A stretch of DNA of 64,000 nt from Fasciola hepatica (GCA_948099385.1 CANUEZ040000061.1:11330001-11394000), one strand, 5' to 3'. Counted from the stretch's first letter, positions 10,381 through 22,330 are shown. Numbers and translations: made by a program. The notes: generated by a model from the sequence alone, not told the origin.

Positions 10381-10520
10381 GTTGAGGTTTGTACATAATT
10401 TGTATGCTTATAGTTTGTTCATTCAGTACCGTAGAACGAGCGAATCAATGTTTTTCTGACTTTGGGATTCGATAATTGGGCTTCGAGTTGCTCACGATCG
10501 GAATAGCCGTTACATAGACC
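10381..10520 (+). repeat. BEL-family LTR-like relic (R/U5 part)
   Basis: Reading from GTTGAGGTTTGTACA (10381) through GTACCGTAGAA, CGAATCAA and CTTTGGGATTCG to GTTGCTCA and GTTACA, this follows the same word order as the minus-strand LTRs at 28492 and 35226 (reverse complement TTGAGGTTTGTG, CACCGTAGAAAATACGAATCAA, TTTTGGGATTCG) and the LTR at about 59530-59660. Spacing is conserved. No gag follows, so it looks like a solo or truncated LTR. Divergence is high and the 5' boundary cannot be placed. Confidence 0.5.
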
Positions 10521-11927
10521 ATCCAGACGCCTTAGCCAGGTTTCCGTTGCGACTATACAGCCGACGTACTCCGCTAAAGGTTGAGGCTCCCTCCGTTGTT
10601 CCCTCTGCTGTGAGCTTAGGTAGTTGACGCAAATATCTACTGTGATTTTCCTGGTTTGCTTGTAGTGCACTCAACAGTCACTCCCAAATGCCACCCTATT
10701 TCTCGCCCCAGGGAGGAACGGCTATGAGATGACTGAGGGTTCAAAGACGGAGGATACTAGATGTACGGTACCCAAGGCTTTTGGCGATGTTTCCACCCGT
10801 GGTGGCTTGGATTGCTTGACCTTCGCTTCCCCCAAACTTGGTCGGCGCCTACTGTTGTGGTGTCACTATTCCTAACTTTGGCTCTGCACACGATGTCAGA
10901 TTCAACCACCACCCCCATTGCTAGGCTTATTTCTCCAGATGCCGCCAAGAATTCAGCCCTGACTCGCGAGTCTTTGTTTCCCTAGCCCAACAGCCGGTTA
11001 CCTCCAGTTACTCAGCCTGAAAGCTTTTTTATGAGCCCTACCAATCCTGGCAACCTAGCTATCCTCGGCAAGTTAGAAACAACGCTGTTTGATTCCCTAT
11101 CCCGGGCCTCAACTATCCTGCATACGGGTTCGCAAATGCCCTTGACAACTAGATTTTCGAGTTGCCATGAGGCGACGTCGATTTGAGATTGTACATTTTG
11201 GTCACTCGTCAGAGGTGTCCACGTGAGCTAGGGCAAGAAAGACTAATCAATCTGAAAGTGCCATAGGCCTGATGCAATTGAATGTTCTATGATGTCCCAC
11301 AATTTTTTGTCGGCATCCCAACTGCCTTCCCGGGTCAGAGATGAAGCAAGCAAAAGGTTAACTGTTAACTGAAGGACCACAGGAAAAGAGGTGTATCGAC
11401 CAACGCTAGTGTATATTCCTACAGGTCATCAATTAATTGATAAAGGAATGGACACTAGTTCAGCAGTTGACCGTGAGCAGAGCGAAAAAGTTTGGCGTGA
11501 TTCATCCGACTGAACTCTTTACTATCGATACGCAGCTACTGTTGGTATATCTAGGAACTTTATGCGTAACGGGTTCCAAGTAAGCGAATGCCATTTTTCC
11601 GGCAGGTATCACAGAAGCTGAAGCCCAGCAGTGGCCCCTTTATTGTTGGGAATAAAAATCCGTTGGAAAGGCTACAGCGATGGTGTACTTTACCTTTCTT
11701 TGCTCTTTATTCATCTCAGTTTCTATCTCGTAGTTCTCAACTGGTCGAGGCTGGTTACTTTACTTTTAGCTCTCCCGGATTGGGCAAGTGCCGTTCAACT
11801 GTCATCGAACATCTGGGGTTCTGTTGAGCCCTAATTTTGTCTACCTGCTGGGTGTTGTTCTTACGTCGGCTTGAAGCGCGCCACAATCAAGTAGGCATTC
11901 ATAATTTTTCAATATACTTACATGTTG
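10521..11927. other. No recognisable feature
   Basis: Short frames only (up to 83 codons). I looked for RT, endonuclease, gag and LTR words on both strands and found none. Probably unidentifiable old repeat or plain intergenic DNA. Confidence 0.3.
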
Positions 11928-12110
11928 GTCAACAATAATAATAATGGTTTACTTCAGCGAAGCCCGAAGCATGCCAGATGCATGATCAAAGTGTCATAGA
12001 CGAATACATGGACAAATATTTTGCGGTTATGTAGAAGAGTTTATGGATAATGTGGGATAGACGAACTCAGTAAAGATAAATGGCAGAAAAATGAGATAAA
12101 AGTATGGTAG
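11928..12110 (-). repeat. 3' terminus of a minus-strand CR1-like element, ending in (ATT)n
   Basis: On the minus strand the sequence reads '...TTTGATCATGCAT..CATGCTTCGGGCTTC..GAAGTAAACC' followed by (ATT)4 (11933-11945). This matches the termini at 15.7 kb and 54.8 kb (TGATCATGC..CATGCGTGCTTCTTGACCACGGTCCAGAAATATACC + (ATT)n). It marks the 3' end of a copy that extends to higher coordinates. Confidence 0.6.
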
Positions 12111-14460
12111 AAGTAAGCGCACTGGGGAATAGCGGGTGGAGCTTTAAATGAGCCCGTTGACAATTTCTAAATAATGCCCAGCGAATCCGAAATTCAAGGT
12201 CAAATGGTGCGTCCTGAGTGGTCCAGGTGGTAATAGCTGGAATTTGGGAGCTGTACATGAGAGAGACGGAAATGCGGTCGGAATAGGTGTGTCAACAAAA
12301 GGCAATGAAGAATAAATTTATAAGCGTTAAGAATGGGTGGATGGAAATGATGCTCTGTTGAGCTGCCACAAATGATCCGTGACAGGTTGCAGAACTCTGT
12401 GGAACAAGTAGCAAGCAAAACAGGCTATGAAAGGTGGGTCAGCCATAACACATGTTTAAGGGAGATTGGTATATGGTGGCCATAGGTTGCAGGTGTCTTC
12501 AGAACAGATGCATGTCAATGGAGGCACCTGGGGATCGCACGGAAGGTGGTCGTCGGAAACTGGAGGATGTGGATTGAAAATGTGCCCAGTGTCAACAGTT
12601 AAATAAGGAATATCCGCCGAAATTCATGATATATTGGCTGCTTTGTGATAAAAGTTACCCGAGAGTCTGCAGAGAGGAAAATCAGCCTCAGGGGTACAGA
12701 GATTATGTCGGCTGTGTTGGGCAGTTTGTGAAAGATGAAGGATGAAGAAAATGAAGGAAGCAAGCAGATAGAAGGCAACTGGAACTACTTGTTCAAAGTA
12801 AATGCATCGCGAGAAGACGGCCGAAAATGGGAGGAGCAGTGGAAGGCGGAGGTAAATTACGATGCCACGAGATGATTACGATGGAGGTGGCCAGGAAAAG
12901 CAGAGAAAATATAGTCAATGATTGCAGGCGGCAGTGGGGTTTACATGAGAAGGAAGGGAACTGGGCTGCAAATCTGATGGTGTTGCATGGAAACAGAGTT
13001 TGCAAGGGAGAACAAGGTAGGAGCAAACTGGGTACACCAAAGATCAGGGGAGCCAAGTAGGGGCAGATCATATAGTTTTAAACAGTCCGAAAAATTCCTG
13101 ATGTAATGATTTCTTTAAAACTGATGGAAGGTGCAGAAACAAAGCGACCTGAGAAGCACAGAAAAGGTGTCTACGGCGAGAACATAGAAAACAGATGAGA
13201 GAACTGGCGGAGGTGAAACAGGTAAGTGATGCATAACTAGATCATTTTACCACAAGTGAAGCCCGATGTAGGCCAGGGACGAAAGCCGCTATGGAACAAG
13301 AAAATCTGAGATAAAACAGTATACAAGGGAAAAATACGCGTGTGCAAGGGAGATGGGACGATGGGGCGGGAGAGCTGCATGCCTGCAGACAGCTGCATTG
13401 GTTGAACGAGACGAAGGTGCAAAATAAGGCTCATGCTGATAGGGAGACCGATAGGGATTCGTAGAGCCCAGCATGAATTATACGGCTCCAAAGAATAGAC
13501 AGTAAATGTGGCCGTCAGAGATGCGCAGACTAAACGGCAAACTTCAAACATGGGGCTTGGGCATGAGTGCCTATTAGGATGATGGTGAAAAACGATAAAA
13601 GAAAGAGCAAAAGGGATAAGTGTGCCAACGATGGAAGAAGGATAGTGGTGGTGATGGGAACAAGGTGTTTGGAGGTACGTGCAAGGAATGAAAACAGGAA
13701 GCGGTTAGAGTATTGAAAAAAGCTGTAGGTGAACTTGCCGTGGTTGGGCGGAGACGATGGAAGTATGCAGCCCGCAAACTGGTACATTGACTGCCGTAGG
13801 GTTGTAACAATGAGAGCATGAAATCTGCAATCGGTGCTGGTGGATGGAGCTGACCATGCGGTGGGCTCCCAACCTGAAGCAAACTTCATGAGTGGACACA
13901 GCAGGTGTGATCCGCCAGATTAGTTGCCCCCGCACATCGTTGCAGAAGGCCTGCAAGCGCCATGTGCCCCTGCTAAGGCGGTGGATCGGACAGCGCCCCG
14001 CAACTTTGGGATGGGCACCAACGTTTATTGATGATTATACATGTGGCTGGGTTGTTCATCTATGAGGGTATAAGACGCGAGATCAGATGGCAAGGTTGCG
14101 AGGGGTCTCAGAGGGCAGAACCAGTGGAGCCGGCGATTGTTAAAAGACCACACAGCAGGGTTGTCCAGGTGCGTTTATAATAGGAGTGATCTTCACAATG
14201 CTAAGACAGTTGCCCAACGTTGAGGTTAGAACGCCCATAAGGGGAGAAGTAGAAAAAGAGTACAGTTAGAGAAAGGCAGTCGCGGTATGCTCCCGCTATG
14301 AATTATACGTTAAAGGAGGAAAATAAAAGCCAAGAAAAGACGAGGCATAACGGTGTCTGAGGAAAAGGAAGAAGGGGGAATTAGGGTACAGGAAAAAAAT
14401 GGTATTGCGATTCTCTTCTCCAATGGCATTAAAATCGTTTATGAGTTCTACTATAAAGAC
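12111..14460 (-). other. Probable long 3' UTR of the minus-strand CR1-like copy
   Basis: The plus strand is strikingly purine-rich, so the minus strand is pyrimidine-rich, as is the 3' UTR at 52.6-54.8 kb on the plus strand. No coding motif is seen; frames on the minus strand are short and rich in Pro, Ser, Leu and Phe, as expected of C/T-rich DNA. The link to the (ATT)n end at 11.93 kb is by position and composition only. Confidence 0.3.
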
Positions 14461-14499
14461 CTGAGCACAGCCCTTTATGACAAGGATCACGATATTGAG

Positions 14500-15100
14500 G
14501 AACCTGATTAGTGTTGCACTTCATGGCAGATGCCCTTCTCATCTTCTAAAAGCTTCTATACAACCTATTGATGTCAAGTTCTTGCTAGAACCCTGTCAGT
14601 GAATCACGTGTCCATTGCCCCTAGGTCGTCAATGAAGGATCACGAACTCCATTGCACCAACAATCTGTAATTCTCGGAACATGTCTCATTCCAGGCGGCC
14701 AGGGCCAGGCAGATATTAAGCCTTGCCCCCAGACCCTTCAAAATGAGACGAAGTATCCTTCCTACATACCAGTCCTATGCAAGACTGCACCGCAAATTCT
14801 GTCCTATTACTTTCTCCGGAGTGTCTTAATTGACAGAATGTGTCGTGGGGAATGTCCTACGTGCCTTTTCCAAAAATCCAACAGGATACAGTTCCTTTGT
14901 GAGCTATAGAGAGCTACGTGCTCTACCAAACTTGACCCGTCAGGGCTCAGACATGTGAGGCTTGAATCACGTTAAACAAGTGAGCTTATTCATCGCTATG
15001 CTTTCATTCCTACCAGTTCTATACAGTTTTCCCTGCCCTCATCTTACCCTCTACGTCATAGGGAATTCTGTCTAACCAAGCCATAGGAAGCTCAACGGAA
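14500..15100 (+). pseudogene. CR1-like RT C-terminal fragment, 5'-truncated
   Basis: Aligns with 51850-52430 in the same orientation: 'GCACTTCATGGCAGATG' (the M-A-D-x remnant of the RT A-D-D box), then 'TTCTCGGAACATGTCTCATT' and 'GCCAGGGCCAGGCAGATA'. The translation gives 'NLQFSEHVSFQAARARQIL'-like and 'SILPTYQSYAR' segments interrupted by stops. The copy starts at the catalytic box, so almost all of the element is missing. Confidence 0.7.
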
Positions 15101-15736
15101 CAATTTATCAGTTATTTTGCCAGTGTGACCTAGCCCATTGAGGGGTTTTCACCACTCTTTCTCGTTTCACTTCGTTGCTCGTGGACACGGTATTCCGCTG
15201 GCTTGTTAATTCTTCTTGGACCTCTATTCTCCTCCACCAGCTGCGAGTTTGCGATGCTAGATGATATTTTATAATTCTCATGGAAACTTTCCCACCTTTT
15301 TAGAAATGTTATTCTTTTTCGTACCCACAAATCTATGAAAATCAGTATCCTTGTGCACACTTTGCAGAAATTCCTACCTGTCTGGTCGTTCCATCATCAA
15401 ATGCCTTTTTAAGTGAGCTTCAGTATGCACCACTGACCGATTTCCTGCACCATTCTTTTCAAAATTGAACTTTCTGTGTCCTAAGATAATATCTACCTCA
15501 ATGCTTTTACATCGGGCCGATTCCTTTTTATTGCTCTCGCTGATTCTAAATAGAATCATACTTACCGTCCATTCCTTTATAACTTTACTTCATTTGAGCT
15601 GTCCCCAGCCTTTCTCATCACTTGCCGTTATGTGACCCCTTTTTTGGAATTTATGAATTTCTCATCTTTTTGAGTGATACTGTAAACTCTGATAGCGCTT
15701 TCATGCGTGCTTCTCGATCACAGTCGAGAAATATAC

Positions 15737-15737
<1 letters not shown>
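15101..15737 (+). repeat. CR1-like 3' UTR
   Basis: Matches 54215-54820, with shared words such as 'CTATGAAAATCAGTAT', 'CCTTTTTAAGTGAGCTTCA', 'GTGATACTGTAAACTCTGAT' and 'CATGCGTGCTTCT'. Compared with the 52.6-54.8 kb copy about 1.7 kb of the middle of the 3' UTR is absent here. It ends in the (ATT)n below. Confidence 0.65.
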
Positions 15738-15785
<48 letters not shown>

Positions 15786-15789
15786 ATTA
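15738..15789 (+). repeat. (ATT)n microsatellite at the element's 3' end
   Basis: About 17 ATT units with one irregular unit near the end, directly joined to the conserved 'AGAAATATACC' terminus. The shorter (ATT)6 at the equivalent place at 54821 shows that the tract is the element's own tail, later expanded here. Confidence 0.9.
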
Positions 15790-16252
15790 TCATTAATTCC
15801 GTTTACTCCGTACGGCAATGGCCACGGCTAGACTAACATTGAGAATTCAGTAAGATAGATGAGACTGTTCATCTTTTATCGTGTCTTCAAATGGAAGGTG
15901 CTGGGTCTTGGAAGTAGGCGGCGTGGCTTAGAAAACAAAGCCTCTCTTACACTATACCTTCAGCCATGCAGATACTAGATAACTGGGGTGAACGGAAAAG
16001 GTTGAGATATGGATCGGGTACCGATAGAAATCGGGACTTTGTCTGAGAAGGTCGAATGGTGATGGGCAACCTATTCCAGAACTTGGAGCAAACAAGGATG
16101 AAGTGTGACCGTAATGCAGGTTTGGCTGTGGTAGAGGGGACAGTAAGAGACTCACGCTAGAGTGAGTGAGGGGTTTCACATGAGAAGCTCAATGTGTCAG
16201 AGAAAAAAGACCGGTTATGGAGCAGGTTATGCGGGAGGACTAAATTCAATCT
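15790..16252. other. Unassigned gap between two oppositely oriented element fragments
   Basis: The minus strand may hold the start of the 3' UTR of the copy at 16253-17780, but I see no shared words. No open frame worth naming. Confidence 0.25.
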
Positions 16253-17780
16253 CTAGAAGCGGAGACAAGATGGGTTGAGATTCCGATGCTGGCATCGTCC
16301 CCTATAAATTAAAGATTTGGACCAACCTAGTAATTGTGTGGTAAAAGGCCTTTGTATGCCTTCGATCACGAGTCTATCAAGTAATGAAGTATAAGAAAAG
16401 ATGATTGGGCAATATTCAAGCAAAAGCCTGATGTGAGATTCGTAGATGCTAGAAATACTGTCCCAAAGACGAGAGGAGCGGGAGAAAAGGGCCACACCTC
16501 TTCTAGCATTGGCCGATTGGATGGTGCCCTGCTTGGAGGAGTCAAGGGAGCCAGAATAGTTCAGGCCCAAATCACGGATGATGGGTCGACTGGCAATTAA
16601 AGACCCATCATGAGTTAGGTATCCAGGGGGGATTGGAATTAGCAGGTTAGGAATTCTCACTTACCAGTAGAAGATTTCATCATCCTGGAGTGATGCCGGC
16701 AGCTAAGTGCGGGAAGGTCCGCGGAGGTGTTGCAAAGAGTACAGGCAGTATCACTGGAATTGAAGGCGTAGACTGGTTTCATGTCATCTGCCATGGCGTA
16801 TTAGGTCCAGTATTCCATCACCGTAATTTGGATATAGAGGAGGACCCGGTACACTGCCCTATATGGCGCCACTTATAACAGGTCTCGGGTTAGGAGTACG
16901 CCCGTTGGTGAGGACTACTAGAGAGCGATGAGTGAGGCAGGATTGCAACCAATGAAGCAGTGGGTCAGTAATGCGAAATGAAGGCAACTTAGAAATGAGA
17001 TGGGGTGTGGAACACGATCGAAGGTCTTCGACGGATCTAGGTAGAGAGTGACTAGTGCCTACCCGCTATCAACAGCCTCAGCGACTAGGTTGAGGAAGTC
17101 AGAATGACGTGCGGTGCATGATCTTAAATTGGGAAAATTCTGCTGCCTATTGCTAAGAAGATTTAAAGCGAGGAAATCGGTAGTGATACCGTCTTTGACA
17201 ATGGTTCCATTCCTCTGGGAATGGCATTGGTGTGATTAATGGAACATTTATCGGCGAGTTTGTTAAAGGGTCTTTGTTGTGTCTTGGAAAGATATTTGAA
17301 CTCTTCCAGTTCCCTAATACCGAACTGGAGCCGAATCGCAAAGCAAATAGGTTTACCAATAGAAGTGGCAGGTCCGATCCACCGTCAATGATTGCAGCTT
17401 GAGGTAACCCACCTGGTCCAAGGTGCGCAGACTCTTTGGAGCATGAAGTGAGCCTGGAAATAATGTTTGCATCAAATTTTATGATGGATAGAGAAGAGCT
17501 GACGGTAGCAGGAGGATTTGAGGGGCTCTAAATGATGCGGTGGCAGTAGAATTAGCGAAGGAATGGTAAAGGCCCAAGAGGTACCTGAAGGGGAGGTGGC
17601 AGAAGTTCTATTCGTTACCACAAAGTACCGAATATTATTTTCTGCCTTCGAACCCCTAGATTTATGTGGGAGTGAGAATTTCAATGCTTTACTAGGATGC
17701 CTTGGAGCTTCAGCTTCTTCATTGCGAAGAAGGATGTCCTGTAGGTCCCGGATATTGCCAGGAAGAAGTGTCAGTCTCAA
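16253..17780 (-). pseudogene. CR1-like reverse transcriptase relic
   Basis: Minus-strand order: 'LRNEEAEAPRHPSKA' (17780 side), fingers block 'GNWKSSNIFPRHNKDPLTN' (near 17300), 'LYLDPSKTFDRVPH' (near 17040; catalytic Asp present), a degraded polymerase turn, and 'YAMADDMKPVYAF' near 16800 that still holds the A-D-D pair. It is followed by the thumb and C-terminal region 'RDLGLNYSGSLDSSKQ', 'HIRLLLEYCPIIF' and 'LIYRGRCQHRNLNP' (16660-16253). Many frame breaks. The 135-codon frame at 16253-16660 is the best preserved part. Same broad group as the 52-kb copy, which has LEYCPIIF at the same place. Confidence 0.8.
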
Positions 17781-17952
17781 GGCCGGAGAAGTCGTGGTTT
17801 AAGAGATTAAGGTTTCCATCCTGGGATACTTTTGTTAGAGGTGGGCTAGTTTGGATTTGCTAGTAGAGGAGTTTTGAACAGTAGAACCGAACTTTGAAAG
17901 GCATTTTCTCATGTTGGGTAAAGGTGTTCGGCCGCCGGTTGGGGGTTGGCCT

Positions 17953-18432
17953 TTAGAAGAAACTGCACCTACCTTGGTTACGGAAAAGATTGAGAGGTGG
18001 GTTCCAACCTAAACGGATAGAATTGTCTTTTGAGGTCTGTTGACCTGATGAATAGGGATGGAAGGACCGATCACCTGATACTATCTTGTGGTCCCTGCCC
18101 GGAAATTTATGCAGAAGGGAAGCCGAAAATTTGGAAAAGCTGTGATTTGATATAGGGTCTAGGATGTTGGCTTTACTGGTGTGGGTTTTAGTGCGTGTAC
18201 CGAAACTCAAATGTGAGTATGTTAACAAACAAGGTTCTCTGATTATCCATTGCTGGGTTTCCTGATTTTCGAGTAGACTCGCTTCGGCATAGGGAGTCAT
18301 GGTGCAACTTGCGTGTCCCCAATCAGGCAGAAACAGGCTGCGATGATAAATCCATTCGAAGTACCACAGGGGGTGGCAGACCACCAGCATGCAATTGCTA
18401 TTCCACGACACCGAGCTCCACTTTCCAAACAT
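17953..18432 (-). pseudogene. CR1-like endonuclease C-terminal relic
   Basis: The end of this 159-codon frame reads 'ANILDPISNHSFSKFSASLLHKFPGRDHKIVS'-type sequence, which matches the end of these endonucleases (N-x-L-D-L ... F-P-G-S-D-H-K-x-V). The catalytic S-D-H has become R-D-H. Upstream Tyr and GDFN blocks are not clear in this frame. It lies just upstream of the RT relic on the same strand, as expected. Confidence 0.6.
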
Positions 18433-19330
18433 CCATCAATACGTAATGCATGCACTTCTCTAATCTTAAGTGTACACACATTCTACTTTAACTCCCTTTT
18501 GTTGGAGTAACTCTGGGTGTTCCTTATAATGCTCTTGGGTCTTTGGGTATGCCATGCTCCAACTTTCGATGACTCCTCAGAAGGAAGCAGATTACTTTTA
18601 CGTTCAAAATTCTTTAAGTACTAACTTGCCTTGCCATGGACCTCGTTTTAACCCCCTTCTGCTCATCTCTTTTTTTACTAGGACCATCTGGAAAAAATAT
18701 AGGTACGATCACAATCACCTTCGGTTATATGTGCGCGTATTTCCAGTGAGTAAGAATTCCCATCATTACGCTCGACCAATTCAAGGCAATCATTACTGAT
18801 TTGTTCTGAACCATGAGTGCTGGATGATACGCCATATGATTTTGGTGGGCCTCCTCTTTCCATCCAGACTACGCAAGTTTACCTGCCTACTGTCACCAGT
18901 TTTCAGAGTCTCCGGAACTTATTTAGGAAGAACCCATGCATATGAATATCTGCCCTTGCGGTTTCCTACCACAATTCCAGCTGGCTGTCCGAGAAAATCG
19001 AGGCTGTTCTGAAGCCTTCAAGTTCGCTGTAAAAGGTGGGGCGATGAGGCGAACTTCCGTACGAACATAAGAGTATATACGGTTATTCAAAAAGTAACCC
19101 AACAAAAAATAAGATGGCGAGAATTGGACACATTTCTGAAGGAAAGCAGAGTAAACAATTGAGAACAAGAAAACTCGGTTAGTGCAGCGGCAAAGACCGA
19201 GCTTCCAGCAAAAACTTACTTGAACAAGGCTAAAGGAAGTCACGGGTGAACTTCGGAAAGTATTGCTAAATTTGCGGAACAAATCATGTCTCCTATTAAT
19301 AAAGCTAAACTAAATGGTGATGGCCATGAT
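18433..19330. other. Unassigned; possibly 5' part of the minus-strand CR1-like copy
   Basis: No recognisable motif on either strand. A 119-codon minus frame (18923-19282) has no family resemblance I can name. Confidence 0.2.
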
Positions 19331-19405
19331 CCATATAATAATAATACTAACAATGCTGGCATGTTTCTCGACCGTTGTCAAAATACATGTGCAGGGCGTG
19401 AACAT
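19331..19405 (-). repeat. Possible CR1-like 3' terminus with ATT repeat
   Basis: Minus strand: 'CAACGGTCGAGAAACATGCC' then a 12-bp insertion and ATTATTATTATA (19337-19348 on the plus strand). This resembles the 'CAGTCGAGAAATATACC(ATT)n' end at 15.7 kb. The copy would lie at higher coordinates. Weaker than the other termini. Confidence 0.4.
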
Positions 19406-19410
19406 GGAAT

Positions 19411-19432
19411 ACGGCAGTATGCTGCCGTATGA
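19411..19432. repeat. Short perfect inverted repeat
   Basis: ATACGGCAG, 4-base loop TATG, CTGCCGTAT: nine-base arms with no mismatch. It could form a hairpin, but no neighbouring gene gives it a role and no U-run follows. Confidence 0.6.
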
Positions 19433-20340
19433 GGTATCCCTAAATTTTAAAAGTGAAATTCGCACATCTCATTAAAGGCGCAATACAACTGGGCTGTTTT
19501 TGAATGAACTAAAGTGGAAACCATTGAAGCGTCAAACGAAAAATAGTTTTGATTGCAAAGCTGGACGTTGTGGAGAAATGGCCAAAGGTAAAGCCGCTGA
19601 TAAGCGTGCTAATCGAGAACGCTGAAGATGCACGACCTGCAAGAATGGCTCGGAAAATGATTTGTGGATGCTCACCCGGGTTCGGCGAACCGACCAAGCT
19701 GACGATCGGGAAAACTTCACGTCAGAATCCACAAGAATCAGTCAGAGAGTTTTAGGTGGACATCACAACACGGGCAAGAAAGCGGGGCAAAAATAATTCA
19801 TATTCTGAGTAAACATGATGCCGAAAAATGGCTGCAGGGGGTCACTGTGCTAAAAGTGCCCCATGCAAACCTACAAAATTTGATGCATGGTTCTTTAAAA
19901 AAGAAATCCGTAAAACGGAAATAGAGGAGTGACGGAGGGGCCAGAGTGGACTCAAGGCCTATGGAAAGAACCGCATGGATGCACCGACTGGAAACCTGAA
20001 AGATCCACATCGAGAAACCGGAAGGGGAGTTTCTTCAAAGACTAAACAGTTGATCTGGGGAATAAAACCGGCATGGGAAGGACCGACTAAAACTCACGAG
20101 CCCTGGCTTTGGTGAAGCCTGACCAACAATTCGATGCTCGACTCACCGAACAATAAACCTCACTTGTTCTGAATAGCGCCTCGCAGCGGCAAAGCAACTG
20201 GTAGCCCGAATTGATGCGGAACCCAAATCAAGAATATAATTGCTCTGAAAATTCTTGCTCACTATTAGTGGGTGAAAAGTTAAGCGCTAAACGACCATTC
20301 CGCCAGTGGCTTTACAGCCGAAACGGTAGTCAAAACAGGA
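19433..20340 (+). other. Upstream part of the leader repeat family, no motif
   Basis: Purine-rich with many short frames. It continues without a break into 20341-20757, where copy A at base 1 begins to match, so it may be the part of the leader cut off by the window edge in copy A. It includes an EKWPKVKP phrase near 19570 that echoes 6620. No function visible. Confidence 0.3.
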
Positions 20341-20757
20341 AAAAACTCCGTTTAGAGAAAACAGCTGACCGAAAGGAGTAAGGAGAAGGTACCTGTTCTG
20401 AAGTCCAGACGAATAGAGCAAGTACTGCAAGTCCAATCAGGCTCAAAGAACAGTTTCCTGAGCGTGGCAGCCGAAAATCAGCGTAAAGGAGCTAAAAGTC
20501 TGCGATCAGTCGACGTGAGCGAGGAAGTGCAACCGAACTGTAATAAAACAAAACTGTCCTGAGTCATTGCAACTCACTACCGTACCACCTATCCTCAGGG
20601 TAACCTCGACAAAAAAGCAAGACCATGAAAGGAAAAGCTAAGTACATCAAATAAGGATGAATTTTCAGCCGCAAAACAGTGTCAGCAAAGACAGAGTTAG
20701 AAAAATCTATCCAAAGTAAGCGGATGGAGAATTTTCAATCAATATGGATGTTACACG
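20341..20757 (+). repeat. 5' leader of a dispersed element, copy B
   Basis: Same-strand relative of 1-440 (see copy A). The similarity stops a few bases after the ATG at 20743 (ATGGATGTTACAC), where copy A continues into its ORF. So this copy lost the ORF and is joined to unrelated purine-rich sequence. Confidence 0.6.
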
Positions 20758-22000
20758 GGGTTGTGGGGATACATTTTGTGGAACCGTTGGGAAGCCTGAT
20801 GTGGTAAACGTGGTTGCCGATTTTGGATAGGCAATTACAAGCGTGATATGGGGAAAAGACGTTTCAAGTAAAGGTGAACATGGGGGCGAATGCAACACAA
20901 AGAATGCGATGTGCTATTGAAGTATCATGGAGGGCGACTTGATGATCAGCCGGGGGTTTCAAAACAGAGTGACAGGAGGAACGTCATTTGGAGGCAGAAA
21001 AAGGGAGCGCGTGCGTCCAAGCAAACATGTGGAGAAGGAGTAGAAGGATGATATCCGAGTACGTCAGGTCCCACTGCAGTGGTTTTTAGAAAACCGGACC
21101 CGAGGCGGCAACGGATACTAAATGAATAGGAGGTTGAATGTTTGTACACACACAAAATAACAACTTGCAACCAAATGCAAGAGTCTGGTGCTTTATTTCA
21201 TAGTGCCCTTGTTTGCCACCGTCTTCTGGAGACGAATGTTCAGGAAAGCAGGAAGAAGTTGACGGAGATGGCGTCGGTGGATAAAGTGGGGATATTTATT
21301 CGAGAAAGTTGCGGCGGGCTTTAGATTCCGGTCACTGTTTCCGTACTACGACGCGGTATGAACAGAACCGCCCGGAGGGCACATGGCAAGTAGTTTTTGG
21401 GGCTGTGCATGATGTCTTAAGGTGTCGGGAATCAGCCAGGCTGCCAGGTGAAGCAGTTTATGTGGCCTGTAATATGAGTGACAGAACTGTGATTCCAGTG
21501 GCATGCTACGTAGGACGCTCCATAGAGCATCGGCCGGCCCGCTCAGCAACTTCTTTAAATCCGTACGGCAATCAGGAGGTAACGCCAAGTGGACCGAGGG
21601 TTACCCAAGTAACCAACGGGATCTGAAAGAAATCGGGGGTGTGGCTGTCTGGAGGTTGTTCCAGCTAGGAGTTATGTTCAAAATTGTAGTAGAAATCGAA
21701 CAATAACAACTTCGTTAACTTACGACCAACTGATAAATTGATAGAGGTTTGACTGGCTGAGACAGGGTGGAGTTTTCTAGGGTTGCTGGATGCTGACATA
21801 GTCTAAAGGAGTTATTCACAAGGGCAGACCAAATAACTGTGGCCTTCTCTGTGAAATGGGTTTGACTTGGCCATGTTGGAAATAGTTTGGTCGATAGTCT
21901 TGAAGTTTTGAAGTGATACACAGGTACGAGGCTGAGGCCCAAATGTTCGCGCATCTTATGACCATCTTGTTACCTAAGAGTCACCGGTGAGCTGCGGGAT
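20758..22000. other. No recognisable gene
   Basis: Plus frames 21309-21626 and 21503-21706 and the overlapping minus frames have no family motif I know. The first part (20758-21100) is purine-rich on the plus strand, like the 12-14 kb stretch, and may be minus-strand element UTR. Confidence 0.25.
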
Positions 22001-22003
22001 AGT

Positions 22004-22330
22004 TTACTGGATAGTAAGGCAATGGAAGAAAGAGAAAGGGCTCAAAATGCAAATCTTGACAGTGTCTTGCACCTTGAATTTCCTGTGATCTGGAAGAGAG
22101 ACGGCTGGACAATGGGGAAAGTTCAGCTTTGCGGCAGTCCACTCAGATTGAGTGGCACAAAAGATCTCATCATGGGAAATGCTCATTCCGATGTTTAGTG
22201 TAGAGGTTTTTGAACCGCAGGCCTCGCGCAGCCTTGCCACGACCCGTGCGGAATCTAGGTGGGTGACGATATGATGGTAATAAATTAGAAGTAGGACCCT
22301 CTTGTTGGACCAAAAATAGGGCAGGACTGG
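22004..22330 (-). pseudogene. Possible non-LTR RT C-terminal debris
   Basis: A minus frame reads 'GSKTSTLNIGMSISHDEI' and then '...KLNFPHCPAVSLPDHRKFKVQDTVKIC', which resembles the end of RT ORFs (an arginine-rich block, then F-x-V-x-x-V-x-I-W-N). A 'YKTSTLNIPFDLD' phrase occurs at 24160-24200 on the same strand, suggesting two copies of one family. Stops are frequent; low confidence. Confidence 0.35.

Noticed and set aside
12793..13889. Pro/Ser/Leu-rich minus frames at 12.8-13.9 kb as membrane proteins
   Set aside because: Expected from pyrimidine-rich DNA in any frame; overlapping frames look alike.
15622..15831. 69-codon frame with a leucine run
   Set aside because: The leucines are translation of the (ATT)n tract.
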